This document shows positions 1 to 12,099 of a DNA stretch of 64,000 nucleotides, in pieces. Source of the stretch: Echinococcus granulosus (lineage: Eukaryota > Platyhelminthes > Cestoda > Cyclophyllidea > Taeniidae); contig NW_020170489.1 of the NCBI RefSeq assembly GCF_000524195.1, positions 212,856 to 276,855 of the forward strand, in the 5' to 3' direction. Made by a program: the position numbers and the translations under genes. A model generated the notes under the pieces. The model searched no databases. It saw only the letters and a list, made by a program, of their open reading frames with translations, and was not told the DNA's origin. The first letter of the stretch is position 1; every line of letters begins with the position of its first letter.

Positions 1-1724
1 ATAGATGAATTGGAATTGTAACAGATTATATTTAGTAATACACCGATTTGGCAAATCCTGATCATTTGCTTAATTTTTGTTGAATTCATAAAAAAAATTG
101 CTCTTTGTTTAACATATGTTCGCATGAACATGGATCAGTGATTTGATTAATTCCTGTTCTTCTCTCTCAAGTTTATTGGTTAATCGCTGAGCCGCTCCGC
201 ATACAGTTCGAAATAATTTATTAAAACGTACGAATTGATGGTGACAGGTGCCAATTCCTACGTTAATTCTCAATATGGGTGGGTGATGAGTTGAAGAAGT
301 TTTTTTGTCCTTGTAAATATGTGAGATTCAACTTCACCTTGACCAATCCCAATAAATGTCATTCCATTCTCCATCACCTGATTCATGCAATTAGGGCAAG
401 CACACGGCTTCAGTGGTAACGGTGGCACTGATGATATGCTCACCACTTCTGATGATGATGCTGCTGTCGGCTGTGTGTGTGTGGCTTGGGCACCTTTGGA
501 TGACACTGAGCATGTGCCTAGTAGGATTTGTGCTACCTTTGCCGCTTTTTGTGCTGTCGTCTCTTAATTGTGGAATGTCTGGCATCCGGGGTACAACAAC
601 TATTAAATAAGAAAGTTGTAGTTGAATGAAAATTGGGAAATGAGTCCTGTTTATAAACTGAAGTAAGAACATGTTCGCAATTGGCACAGTTGTTGTCAAC
701 CCTGTTAACCTTGTCCATTGTGTTCAAATTGGATGCCCAGACGGCTACCATGCTTATGACTATTTTCAGTCATCTACCCTGGATTGTGCAGGCTGTGAGC
801 AAAGGGAACCTTACATCTCTCTTGATTTAGAACTCGAAAATTTCCTCTAATGTGTGGATGTAGATGGTTTAAAAGGTCCTGGAAGGCTGAACTGGCCTAG
901 TTTTCATCGCTGCTAAAGGGATCGCAAATTCGCGAAGAGTACTTGCTGAAGAGACCATTCTTACCCACATGACTTAATCCGATTTGATCCCAATAAGAAT
1001 GAGACCATCTGACTTGTCCCAGTCATATGGCTTGAAATAGTCTCTTTCACTGGCTTGACATTGCTGTCTGTTTTCACTGATAGCTATTTTGCAGCGTATG
1101 AGTACGTTGTCATAAGCTGTCATCCAGAAAGTGAAAGTGACTGCGTTCCATCATATCCTGAGTAGTTATGTGTGTTGAAGGTCCAAATTCGTCCCTGCTG
1201 ACTTGTGTGCGCACTGCGGGAGCCAAAAGTCCTCCTCCCACAGAGGAGGGAGTGCTCTGTACGTCCGATCATGAAGAATGAAGTTTAGGCAATGTTCCGC
1301 GGCAACCGTATTTTGCATAACCATTTGCCTATGAAGAAATGCCCATTCCCTTGAGCTATACTGTTTATTCTTGCCTTTCAGAGGTACGCCCCTAATGTCC
1401 AGACGATTGGTTCTGTGGATTTAAAGGTAGCAACAAAAGGCAGTATATTAGCAGATAAATTTGTTCTTGAGCACCGCTTTTTGGCGTTTACAATGTAATA
1501 TTCTAACCTACCTTCCCCATTCTCTGACCTTCGGCACTTCGCATTTCTGACCTCCCACCCATTCGAAGCCAAAATGCAAACGCACCACTTTTGAATAATC
1601 TAATCCAAAAAAAAAATTGGAAGATAATTGTAAAGTGGCAATGGTGACAGTTCACCACAAAAAGTACCACCAGTGGGAGGAGTGCTGTTTGCCTACAATC
1701 ATCACGCTCTCCTTCTCTTTGAAG

Positions 1725-4700
1725 CCGCGACCGTGGTTGGTGGATGACTTCTCACGATGGCTAGAACGAATTAGCAATCCGGCAGATCGACCCCGGTGTG
1801 TACTCATCTTCTGCGACAACAGCGGAGCTGATTTAATTCTCGGTGTTCTGCCTTTTGTGGTGGAGTGCTTAGACTGGGGCAGCAAGGTCATATTGACTGC
1901 AAATTCGGGTGAGTTGTTGGACCTTATTCCTTTCTGAAGTCAATTGCCAAAGTGTAAAACTCTGGGGAAAAGGTCGGTAAGGTGTCAATATCTTGCCATC
2001 AAGATGATTAAGACATCTGGAGACCGAGGCTTTCTCTATGGTTAAATGGATAACCTTAACTTTTGGAGGCCTTCCCTCTGTACTCCTCGTGGCCTCTTCC
2101 TGTGAACTTCGTTGCATGAAATCACGGACTTTATAGGCTAAAGGTGGGTGACAGCTACTCTCTACGTTTGTCTAAAGTTTAGTCCTTACACATAACTTTG
2201 ACCTTCCATTCGTTTTTGTCACTTTGTTCCAAACGTTCTAGTCGGGTGTCGCCTTAATTATGAGTAACCTTTTTCGTAGAACAGGAGATTGGAGTGTTTG
2301 CCAGAAGTGGACGCAATTTCATCAACACCTTCCGGTATGAGCCATCCTTAAAAGTAGTAAAGGTGAAGATTAATAATGGGACTTGAGGAGGGCATCAACT
2401 CTCAATGTAAGAGGAAAATAGGCTGCACTTCTTACCGAATAACAATTACGATTGCACCGTACGTAAACTCATGAAGCCCCAGTTGCCATTTGGAAGTGTA
2501 ATGAGGCCTTCAAAGCATCGTTTGTTCTTACTCCCTCCCTCCAGTTCCAGCAATCAACGATGTGACCTATCGTGAGCTCCTCTTCCTCCTCAACGAGGTG
2601 GCCGGACTCGAACCTCGACTTCAGCGGGCTCTGGAAGATGGCAGACTGATGTGTGTGGATAATGGTCAGAGTTCTCCGTGTTTAGATCTACGACAGACTT
2701 CACATCGTCTCGTTCAACTGGTGAAAAAAGAGAAGGTTAGATCTTCCCACCTTTGGTAATGCTTTGGTTTCTTTGAAGCGTCAGTGGAAACGATCTTGCT
2801 CCTCCCCACAAGAGGGAAAGATGTTGGATGGGTGAATACTGCAGTGCCGTCAATGTGGCGTACCTGTGTTACATACTACCGGCCATCACAACGGTACTCA
2901 AATAATTTGAAATCAACCGTAAAGATGGAATGGAAATGGTGTGGTGCTCGGCATAATCTTCCTCGCAGATTTTGGTGGATCTGTCATTCATTTTCTGGAT
3001 ACTGCCAGAGGCTGGAACTCATTGTATAAGTTTCAAATTACTGAACTAAGTTTTTTGGGACTCCTCTGCTACTTCTGTGGCGTTCGAATTTTTTTGTATG
3101 TTTTGCATCCTTTCACTCAGGGTTCGAATCAACCTTCCTTTGGGGCAGACGATTTTTTGCTAGGTTTCTAATGTAGGCTAATCTCGGGTCTCTATTCGTT
3201 CAAATTAGTGGATCTCACTCACAAAGTGTCCTTATAATACTTTGGTATAACGTAGTAGAGAAGGACTGGACTGCTAGAAGGATGGATGGCCTACGATAGG
3301 GGCAATGCACGACTGGCGTGTGGATGGTAATGCGGGAAATTCTGGGTTCGTCAACTGGAATGGCATTCAGCTTATCCCTCAGCTTGCGTTGGGTGTGATC
3401 TTTGAAGGTTCTGCTTTGTATTCCTCCGCAGCGATCATCACAGCGGTGGCCGACTGAGTTGGTGTCAATCAGGATGAGTGCGCGGCACGCCAAAGGGCTT
3501 CTACATCTCATAGGTTTCGATACGATTCAGCTACTATGTTGTGTCGCTTGGAGCTGAACACTACAGCGAATCTTTCTTAGGCCGATTACTTTTAATGAGA
3601 AATTAGTCCACATGTGGGCTTTCTTGGATGAAGTTGGAAAAAAGAGTTTCATTTTGGTTCCAATTTCCCTGCTCACTACCTTCCTATACAACTCAATCGT
3701 CCAGACGAGCTAGTCTCGGATTCTTTCGATATTGAAGGCATCCAATCAAGTTTGTGCAGTTTTCAGTCTGTCATTCCCAGTTGGACATAAATTTACTGTT
3801 TTACCTCCAGAAACGAATTCTCTTATCCTAGCCGCATTCCTACTTTCCCACCTCACTTTCATTCTCCAGTATCTCATAATACATCCCAGGTGGTTGTCGA
3901 ATGCTGTCGACAAGAAAGGTTTCTGAGAAGATGTGGAGGATAATGAGGGTGAAGGTGTGATAGCAGCTCCCTTCCTTCCTCCTATCCTGATGTACGATAC
4001 TAGGCTTATCCATAGCTTATTTTTGTAGCATGAGGCTCCGCTTTTCTTTTGACTGATCCACAGATCAGGCTCTTTCTGAAACGGTTTTTCTTGCCCTCGT
4101 TCACGCTGTGTCAAGTAGGGACGAGGTGGTGGGTGTCTTGAAAGTGTGTGGTGGGGCAGTAAGTAGATCCTTTGGAGACAGCCAGTGAAGCGCATATTTG
4201 GAGTGCAAGATTCATTTCTCATCACAGTTTCGTCCACAAGGATTTCCACTCCAATGGTGAAAGGTATGAAGAACAAGGGGATTTTTTTCTGGACTTATTA
4301 TTCTCATCGGGTGATGCAAGTGAGTGGGTGCGTGCTTGCTTAACTCTTACGACTGTTCTAGTTGGTGTAAACCGGTCGGTGTCAAGAGCGTCAGTCCCAA
4401 ATCGATGTGTCGATAGCATCATGCGGTCCTTCATCACCATCAAAAATCCCTACCATCGAATGAGTGAGCACTTTCTAATTCGGAGTAGTGCTTGCTGTCA
4501 CCACACACCACACCTTTTTGAATATCATGAGAAGCAGACGAGATGCAAACACATTCATGAAGCCTCCTCTAATCGACATTTTATTATAATGGGGAGGGGG
4601 TTAAAAATACGGAAAAACAGTAGAGAAATTTCATACCAATGGGTTGACTTATACAACTATTCATACTGTCTCCATACAAACATTTGCAGGTACATTGCGA

Positions 4701-5135
4701 ATCCTTACAGGTCGGAGCAGGTAATTTCATCGCGCTGCCGTTATCACTTCCACGGGCTTTTTTAGTCACCTGATAGTAACTGACCCACACACAGACGTGA
4801 ATTTTTCTCTATATGGCGGTGGACATGGAGGTTATCCAACCGATGTGATTTCTGAGTTACCCACCTAGGTCTCCACGAAGTGTGCTGTAGGTAGTCCTGT
4901 TCCATTCCAGGTGGATCTAATCGTGATTGAGGGTATGGGCCGAGCCGTGCACACCAATCTCTACGCACGCTTTTGTGTAGACTGTCTCAAGGTGGCGGTG
5001 ATCAAAAACTCCTGGTTAGCCTGTCGACTTGGCGGCGATCTCTTCAGTGTTATTTTCCGTTACGAGGAGTATTCCAGCGAATCCGACTCCGCTGTTGCTA
5101 CAGCCGCAACTGTAAAACAAGCAGAAACTACGTGA
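1725..5135 (+). CDS. PANK4: PANK4-like gene, last three exons (copy A; 5' part lies before the window)
   Basis: Exons at 1725-1908, 2545-2735 and 4911-5135 encode the C-terminal DUF89 phosphatase region, identical to exons 7-9 of the gene ending at 49027. The first exon opens after a pyrimidine-rich acceptor with [13 protein letters not shown] and contains the metal-binding core [14 protein letters not shown]. The second contains SSPCLDL. The third contains [23 protein letters not shown] and LFSVIFRYE, then the stop TGA at 5133-5135. Phases are 0, 1 and 0, and all borders are GT-AG. The first six exons would lie upstream of the window if this is a real second gene. If the repeat is an assembly artefact, this is simply the same 3' end seen twice. 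Confidence 0.88.
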
Positions 5136-5283
5136 TCATTGTTTTCTTTAAACTTCTCCTCCCTATCTTTCCATAGAAAAAGCCTATTCATTCCACTTCC
5201 ACTCGTGTGCCACTTACATATTTGTATTATTTAGCTGATTATAACCACTAAATTCCGTTTTTTGATATCATTGGTGTATGATC

Positions 5284-5289
5284 AATAAA
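5284..5289 (+). terminator. AATAAA polyadenylation signal of the PANK4-like gene (copy A)
   Basis: A canonical AATAAA sits 149 nt after the stop codon, in an AT-rich 3' flank, which is a sensible 3' UTR length. Confidence 0.6.
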
Positions 5290-6844
5290 GATGTTTTATG
5301 GTGGATGGGTTTCTTACTGATCGGGTGGGGGCCTATTAGCATGACCTAGAGGCCGTGCCGCAGAGTGGTGGGAAAAGGGTCAGCAGACCGATATGCTCAG
5401 GTAGCTTAAGGAGAGGTTGGACAGGATCAAATCTCCAGACAGCTCTCTTCACCCTTTGCCATCTCCGGTGGTCTCCTCGACCAACCTCCCATGTCAGCCA
5501 TCATGACGTAGTCAGTGTTATAAAAACCAACCACAGAAACGAGAACACCAGTCATTGAACATTCTTGCATGCGAGAACATTTGGTCTTCAGAATTGCTTA
5601 TGTGTCTCGAGAATACCGCCGTATCTGAAATCACGTCCCTCTTGTGGAAGGGAAAAGGAAAATGCGCTGACTGCGGCACACAACCGGATCGTGCTCCTGC
5701 ACGTGAGCACTCTCTAGTCAAGGAAATTGGCCTAGAAGGAGAGACGTTTAAGAAAAGCAGTTAATCTCACGGAGTCAATATTTCGCGCCTATTTTACTTG
5801 GTTGCTGGGCTCGTATTTCAGTACTAAATCAGTGCTGCCGAGCCATCCATCCGGGTTCCATTCAGCTAGTAGCCGTGGTGGTACCACCCCCTCATCTGAT
5901 AAACATCCTTAGCTGCATAATTGGCCTCCCAAACAATCGACGTGTGGCGTCTCTCTAGTTTTTAACAGCCCTTTTAAGGAACAAAAGATTCGGGTAAGTA
6001 TCAGTGTTGGACGTCGTTTTAGGTCTTCCGTTAGGCGTCTCCGCATGTTCACCCAGCTGCATCAGATGTTCTTTTCTGTATTGTCCAGTTTTGGTATTCT
6101 GCCGTACTTTTGGGCCAAGTTCGTCTGTCGTTAGCGTCCTGAGTCCTAAATGGAGGACGATACATTAATACTGCGCAGAGGGGCTGGAGGACTACTACCA
6201 GCATGCCGCAGAGCAGAGGCACAACCTTCGAAGAGTGAAGTGGGCACGCAGTTGGGCGAGCAAGTGAACAATATATCAAACCGCCACAGTAGCGCCATTT
6301 GGGTAAATGTGAGGCGCCAGACTTTGACGATTTACTGCAAACTCGTTTTGCGTACTGGGATCTATACTTGTAATTTATCAATAGCGTCCCGACGTACGGT
6401 AGGGCATACGGCTGCCGGCCTGGACCTGAGGTGCAATGGTGGAGCCCCCAAGTGGCCCGTTACCAAAACTGGGAATTGAACAAACAATTAATGCATCACA
6501 ATGTCCACTGGAGAATTTAATGATCGCACCACATCAACGATGGTGCGGAATTTCTTCACGATGACCTACTCTTTCTCTAGAAAACATAAATACGAAGGGC
6601 TACTGAAGTATGCAAGTACGGTGCTCGTGACACGAATTTCCATCCGCAACTTCCGATTGATTGGCTGCCAGACGACACCTGGATTAGCCAACAATGTAGA
6701 CAAAGGATGCTTGTAGTGGCAAAATTAGTTTATGGGTAACCATAAATAAACTTCAGTGGTTCGTATTTTGCTTCCGTAATTCTCCATGTCGAGCTAACAA
6801 AGTAGGGGAAATATTATCTCCACAGTAATAACATCAGGATTTAC

Positions 6845-7145
6845 CAAAAAGGCCTTTGGTCTGTAATCTCCTTTGTTGCATAATCCAGTCTTTAGGAGCG
6901 TTTAAAGATTTAGTGGCAGAATAAGTGAGCAGAACGAGCTCGAGAGCGAAGATGACCGCGCTGAGCGCCACCCGGGCGGACGGACTAAATGGCAGACAGA
7001 CGATTGATAGTAGGAGTGTGTGCTTAAACAAATTGGTCCCAAATTCAAAAGCATCAGAAAATTTGTCTTGGGCTCTCTGCAAGCGGTGGTAACTAATCTT
7101 CAATACAGTACTTCCAAATTGTTGATTATTTCGAAGAGAAGCCAG
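6845..7145 (-). CDS. Candidate exon of an unrecognised membrane protein
   Basis: The minus strand is open here and locally GC-richer than its surroundings, as real exons in this window tend to be. It encodes a helical stretch followed by a hydrophobic segment (TLLLSIVCLPF, then ARVALSAVIFALELVLLTYS) and a basic tail with NAPKDW and QQRRLQ. There is an AG at its upstream end, and GTAAAT could act as donor at its downstream end. Otherwise it reaches a stop at 6834. There is no early ATG, so it would be an internal exon. I do not recognise a family. The twin is at 50737-51037. Confidence 0.25.
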
Positions 7146-7398
7146 CTGCCTAGGCGGATCGGGTATCTTTTTTGAAATTCAGCACTTATTTTATTTATTT
7201 ACAAAACAAACAATCATCCAAACTTTCTAAATGGATGTAAATTAAAAAGGCTGTCTTTTTCTGCCTCTTTCGTCGGATTTATTAACAATAAAATTGCCAT
7301 TTGGGCTCCCAATTTCGACTGTCTGCCTTCTCCTATAGCCTTGGTTTCTCGAATTAATCATTTCGCACTTAGTTGGACCCCACAAATGGAACGACTAT

Positions 7399-7620
7399 TT
7401 ATGCCCCAGCACATGGTTGGTTGAATGCCTCTTTTAGGAGAGAGGAAATATACCTCGAACCTTCTAATTTATCGCTACCCAATGCAACATCTTCTCCTTT
7501 AGCTAGTCTCCCCGTTCCATTGGTATGAAGGCCGAGGTGAACCAGGGAAATACCGAGCCTTCTCTGCATTGCTTCTTCTTGCCTTAATTCATTCCATCCT
7601 TCTGCACTTTGACGCCACAA
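7399..7620 (-). CDS. Weak exon candidate, unrecognised
   Basis: The open minus-strand frame encodes a charged, helix-rich stretch (WNELRQEEAMQRRLG, then LAKGEDVALGSDKLEGS). Its residue composition looks protein-like, but no splice border or family match was found. It lies 250 nt upstream, in the minus direction, of the membrane-segment candidate and could belong to the same gene. The twin is at 51291-51512. Confidence 0.15.
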   Translation of the reverse strand: MWRQSAEGWNELRQEEAMQRRLGISLVHLGLHTNGTGRLAKGEDVALGSDKLEGSRYISSLLKEAFNQPCAGA

Positions 7621-10600
7621 AACAGATTATGAGGAATTTGATCCTCAGAGGCACTGTTTAGATCAGAGGTAAGAGAACAATTTGCTCAGATAGTAAGTCA
7701 TAGGACAAAGTCCATCACATGGCAAATGAATGGAGGGGCGTTTAAGATTACCGAAAATTAGCAGTAATGTGGGCCAAAGTCTGGAACCTTCGGGGTTATT
7801 TTTAGACACAGAATGTCACAGTAAAAATTTGATTAGTGCACTTCATTGGAACATTAAAACTGGATTGATAAGTTTTAACTAAAAAAGCAGATTTGAGGTA
7901 TAACATTTCCGAATAGTCTGGCTTCAGTTGTTTTATCTTTCCGTTAAACCATCGGCCTGTTAGACCCGCTTCGTAGTCTGTAACTGCCGTTGCTTGGGTT
8001 ACCCTCTCTGATTGATTTGTGTCAAATGTGGAACAAAAGCATTTTTATTTCCGGTGGTGTGTGATGTGGCAGTAACTATTTCAAACACGCAATCTTCATC
8101 TTGAGAGTGAACCACGCGGTCGACTTATGATTGGGATAAATGATGACAAATTGCCCTCAAGTCGGCTAGTAGATTATTTCGAGATTAATCGTGAAGTAAA
8201 AGGGAGTAATATTTGAAATAGAATACAAAGATAGAGGAATCTGATGGTTAAATGGATATAATGGGTTCCGTTGCTGGATGAACTTGTCAAATGAAGATGA
8301 TTGCTCAATTTTTTCCTCCTGGACGATGTCATGCCGTAGATGATCACCATCCCTTCTGTCCATTTATTTCCTAACTCAAGCATTCATCACCAACCTTGGG
8401 AGAACTCAGGAGTCTGTATTGGTGGACCCAGTCAAAGTGAGCCAAATGTTGAGTCCAAAGTCTAAATACCGGTCGCAAGCTTCAAAACAGGAAGCTCTAT
8501 GCTATGAATGGCTGAATCTGTCAAGGTTTACAAAGGAAGAGTTTATGCAATCTTGCATCAATCAGCCCATTCTACAGTGACGTCAGACTTGAACAATTTG
8601 GAAAGAGCCATTATGTCGGAACGGGTGTCATCTCCCCTACGTTCCACATCTCATGTTATATTGTAGGTGCTACTTTTAAGAGAAGGATTATTATTGTGCT
8701 TCCCTAATTCTCTGTTATTCCAACAATCTAAGGGTGTGGATTTATGGGCGTCAATTGAATGGAGGAAGTCGGTTTAGAGTTCCACCTATCAAATAGTGAA
8801 AATGCAACCAATGGTTAAAAGGTCTTATGACTAATCTGTATAAAGTCAGGCTCCATGAATGCTGCGGTTTGGGACCTTTATTTGGTGTGTATTTTTGATG
8901 TTGGACTATTAAGAAAATGTAACGATTCACCAATCCCGACTCTGCTCTCAATGGTAGTACAACGGTAAGTTGGTTTGTCGGGGAGGTGCGTTTGAATTTC
9001 GCCTAACACCAAATCAAGTACCTGAAGCTTCTTAAAACATTGTAACCGCAGAACTAGTCCCTGATGCAATATAAGATCTGTTTTCACCTCCAAACAAACT
9101 TGCGCGAATTTTTCACCTGGTCCTAACCACCTTCCTCTCTACCCTACTTTTAGTCCCCAGCTGCTTATTCGGGTTCGCCAGTGACTGTCCAATGAAAGTG
9201 GTAAGGCAGGTATTGGAGGAAATGCGGAGGGTGAGGTTGGGGAAGCGGTGTTAGCTCTCTCCCACTCAAATGTGTGGTACCGGGTCTTCTCATAGGTCAG
9301 CTTTTCAATGTGGCATGAGTTCTTGTCTTTTTCCAAAAGAACGTACCAACACTCTCCCATTCCCTTCCAACATCTCTGGGAGCAAGCCATATGATTGCAA
9401 ACCACCACTTCTTCTTCACTCCTGCCCTGTCGGCAAGGTTGCCACAGGTGACAGCCATCATGAACGTCAGCACCTCGGTGATCTTGTCACCCTATTTAGG
9501 ACGTTGGTCTGACATCCATGGTGTTTCCTCACACCTTTTGACGGCTCCTCTTCTCAACTGGCGTCCAAAATGTCAATGCCATTTGTTATTTCAGTGCTGC
9601 TTTGTGACACATACCTGTCAAATTATTGGCTGCAAAGTAAACTGCACAACCACCTACCGCTTTAAACGAAATCTGGTAAACTTTTCATCGTTTCCTACCG
9701 TAAAGTGGTTACTTTTAAAATAATGGCCAAAATCGGGCACAAAATGTGAGTGGACTCCTTTGCTGCTCAAAAAAGTATCAATTTGCGCAGGAATAAAGCA
9801 ACAGCAGAAAACGCATTGTGCAGCCTACGTGTTTCCCCATAGTTTCGAGCGTGGGGCGGGAAACTCGCCCTGCGCAACAGTCGAGCATTGCCCCGCCGTA
9901 CCTTCGTGTCGCTAACGTCTCAACTCACGGAATGTCGGCGCTCATTTTTACAATCAGTAGATTGAAAGAATTTTATCAATCATTGGTCTCCACAGCACCT
10001 CTTAGCCAACTTGAAAGGTTTGCTCTTTCCCTATTTTGTTAGAATATCACCAGAGAGGTGGTACTAACATGTGGTCCCGACGCATGGATAAATACGTGTT
10101 CATTCAAACGCACGGAACCGCTGGATAATTAGAAGGTTATACAGGAAATATTGCATAACCAACATGAAATCTGCTTCAAGGCATTTACTTATTTCCTGAC
10201 TTTTGGCTTAGAGTCGCTAAAAAGGTTAAGGCTTCACTTCACTGCCCATCCTCGCATAATCCTTGTTTCAAATTCACCGAGCTGCGGAAGCCAACGCATG
10301 AAGAAGTTACACGAGTTTTTGGTTTTCTTCACCCTACCGAACGGGTAACTCGCATTTCCAACATGCAGCCTCAGAAAAACCTCCATTGACGATTATCTTA
10401 AAACTTCTACAATCGCTGCTAGTTCTCGATCATCCTGGAAATCTCACTCCTACTCTCTCCCTTCTGATTTTCTGGGATTACGTTCAGTCATGCTTCACTA
10501 CACTCTAAGCCTAGGGTCAATCCATTACTGTAAATATGCATGAGTGAGCCGACTGAGTGACCAGCCGCAGACAGTCCATGATTCAGCCCTCTGCACCCCC

Positions 10601-12087
10601 CACCAATCACAAGTAGGCCCGTACTTGCATGTCACATCTCCGTGTTGACTCACCTGCATTTATCAAGGAAGACCTCTACCCTAAAGTTTGCCCATTGGCA
10701 ACCTGGTTGGTAGGTACGATGGGAGAAAAAGAAACCTAGTCTACAACACCTTTGTTTCGTGTGAGGGGATAAAGTGGCTGCTACTCGAACATCCTTCGGA
10801 TGCTTTACGGTATTGCGAGGTGGATAAATTCTACTAGCCTGGGAAAAGGAACGCGAAGAGACAAAATCCTGCCATAAAGTGGGATCAACTGTAAACCAAC
10901 CAAATTTTATAGAAAGGCAAAGGGGCTTTAAAGCTGAATTTCCCCATGCTAAGCGTTTTTCCTGGCGTCTTGCACTATCTCACCGTCTCTTTGATGAGGA
11001 CCCACACCCTGCAAGACGTATTTAGGGGGAAATGCTCTCAATGAGAGAGTGCCACCTTTTTTGCATACATAAGTAAAAAAGTGTCACATGATGACTTTCA
11101 AGAACCCTGATGAAGGTATGCAAATTTTCTCACCTCCGCCTATGTACGGTGAAGGTCGCTTCATTCTTCACAAGGGGCAAAGGATCTCGGATGAATTCTA
11201 CCGGGTGACCATTAGTGTAGAGACTCGAGTAATCTTTTGAACGGTCTCATTAAGTTAGAAATTGTTTATAATGGAGTCGTGATGGGAGGGTTCTTCCACC
11301 TAGTGACCCGCACTCTGAAGATAAGTAGATTAGTTCGCATCATCTCGGCTACGCCAGAGATCCATTGTCTCAGACTGGATCTCATGTCAGGTTCGTTGCA
11401 CAGCTAGGAACTTCTCACTGTAACCTGGAATTGGTCCACCGTATTGTGTGTTGTGCATTTGCCACCTGTCCACGCCGTTAGGTCCTTAGGGTTTCGAGGT
11501 GGTCAGCTTAACTGATTTCGCTTTAAAACGGAATTTGCTCTTCGAATTTTGCACAAGATTTTGATCATTTAGTTTTGCACAGATGACACAAACAGTGTGG
11601 CCTGCAAATGAATGAGTAACGTGAAGCAGGGACGATGATAAAAAAGTAGACTCGAAAAACAGTTTCAACTCAAAGGTGAAATATCAGATAATCAGAAAGG
11701 GGATGTGGGGCTTTAGCTAAAACTCGCTTCACTAACTCGTTAAATATTAAAGAAATTCACTAAAGTCGATGCTTCGAATACATCCGTTAGGAGAGCAAAT
11801 ATGAGTCCTTCCACCCCACCTTGTGGCCTCTACTACTTTCCACTCTCTCTCTTACTTTATATCCCAAAACGTCGGTTGAATAATTTAAGCTCGTCTAGTT
11901 TATGATACTTGTTTACTTTGGTTTTTAAAGTGTGAAAACCTTTGTTGTATAGCATTCGGAGTAGAAGCTCTATCGGAATGCGATCGCAGAACCTGCCACC
12001 CAGAAGTCAAACAACTTAAAATCATGGCTTAAAAATGAAAAATCACGTGGTGCAATTACCGTAGGCAACTATGAGATTTATGTGGGA

Positions 12088-12099
12088 GGGGGGGGGGGG
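12088..12099 (+). repeat. Run of 12 G (copy A)
   Basis: A guanine homopolymer in non-coding sequence. It has exactly the same length in copy B at 55980-55991, which is informative because such runs usually change length fast. Confidence 0.9.

Noticed and set aside
385..751. Several overlapping short frames on both strands near the window start
   Set aside because: They are inside PANK4-like intron 6 and look like chance frames around a TG/GATGAT-rich stretch.
3119..3131. GGTTCGAATC, a tRNA B-box-like sequence
   Set aside because: No A box or cloverleaf is possible at the right distance upstream; single B-box matches are common.
3746..4765. Overlapping 176- and 197-codon open frames on opposite strands
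   Set aside because: They lie inside a well-supported PANK4-like intron, oppose each other, and have no motifs or good starts.
5555..5764. Open frame with KCADCGTQPD, recalling an ArfGAP zinc finger
   Set aside because: Only one CxxC pair is present and the rest of the ArfGAP fold is missing; no downstream exon completes it.
9391..9723. Open frame resembling a transporter segment (SPYLGRWSDIHG)
   Set aside because: Only a short fragment is similar, and there is no membrane-helix series or splice support.
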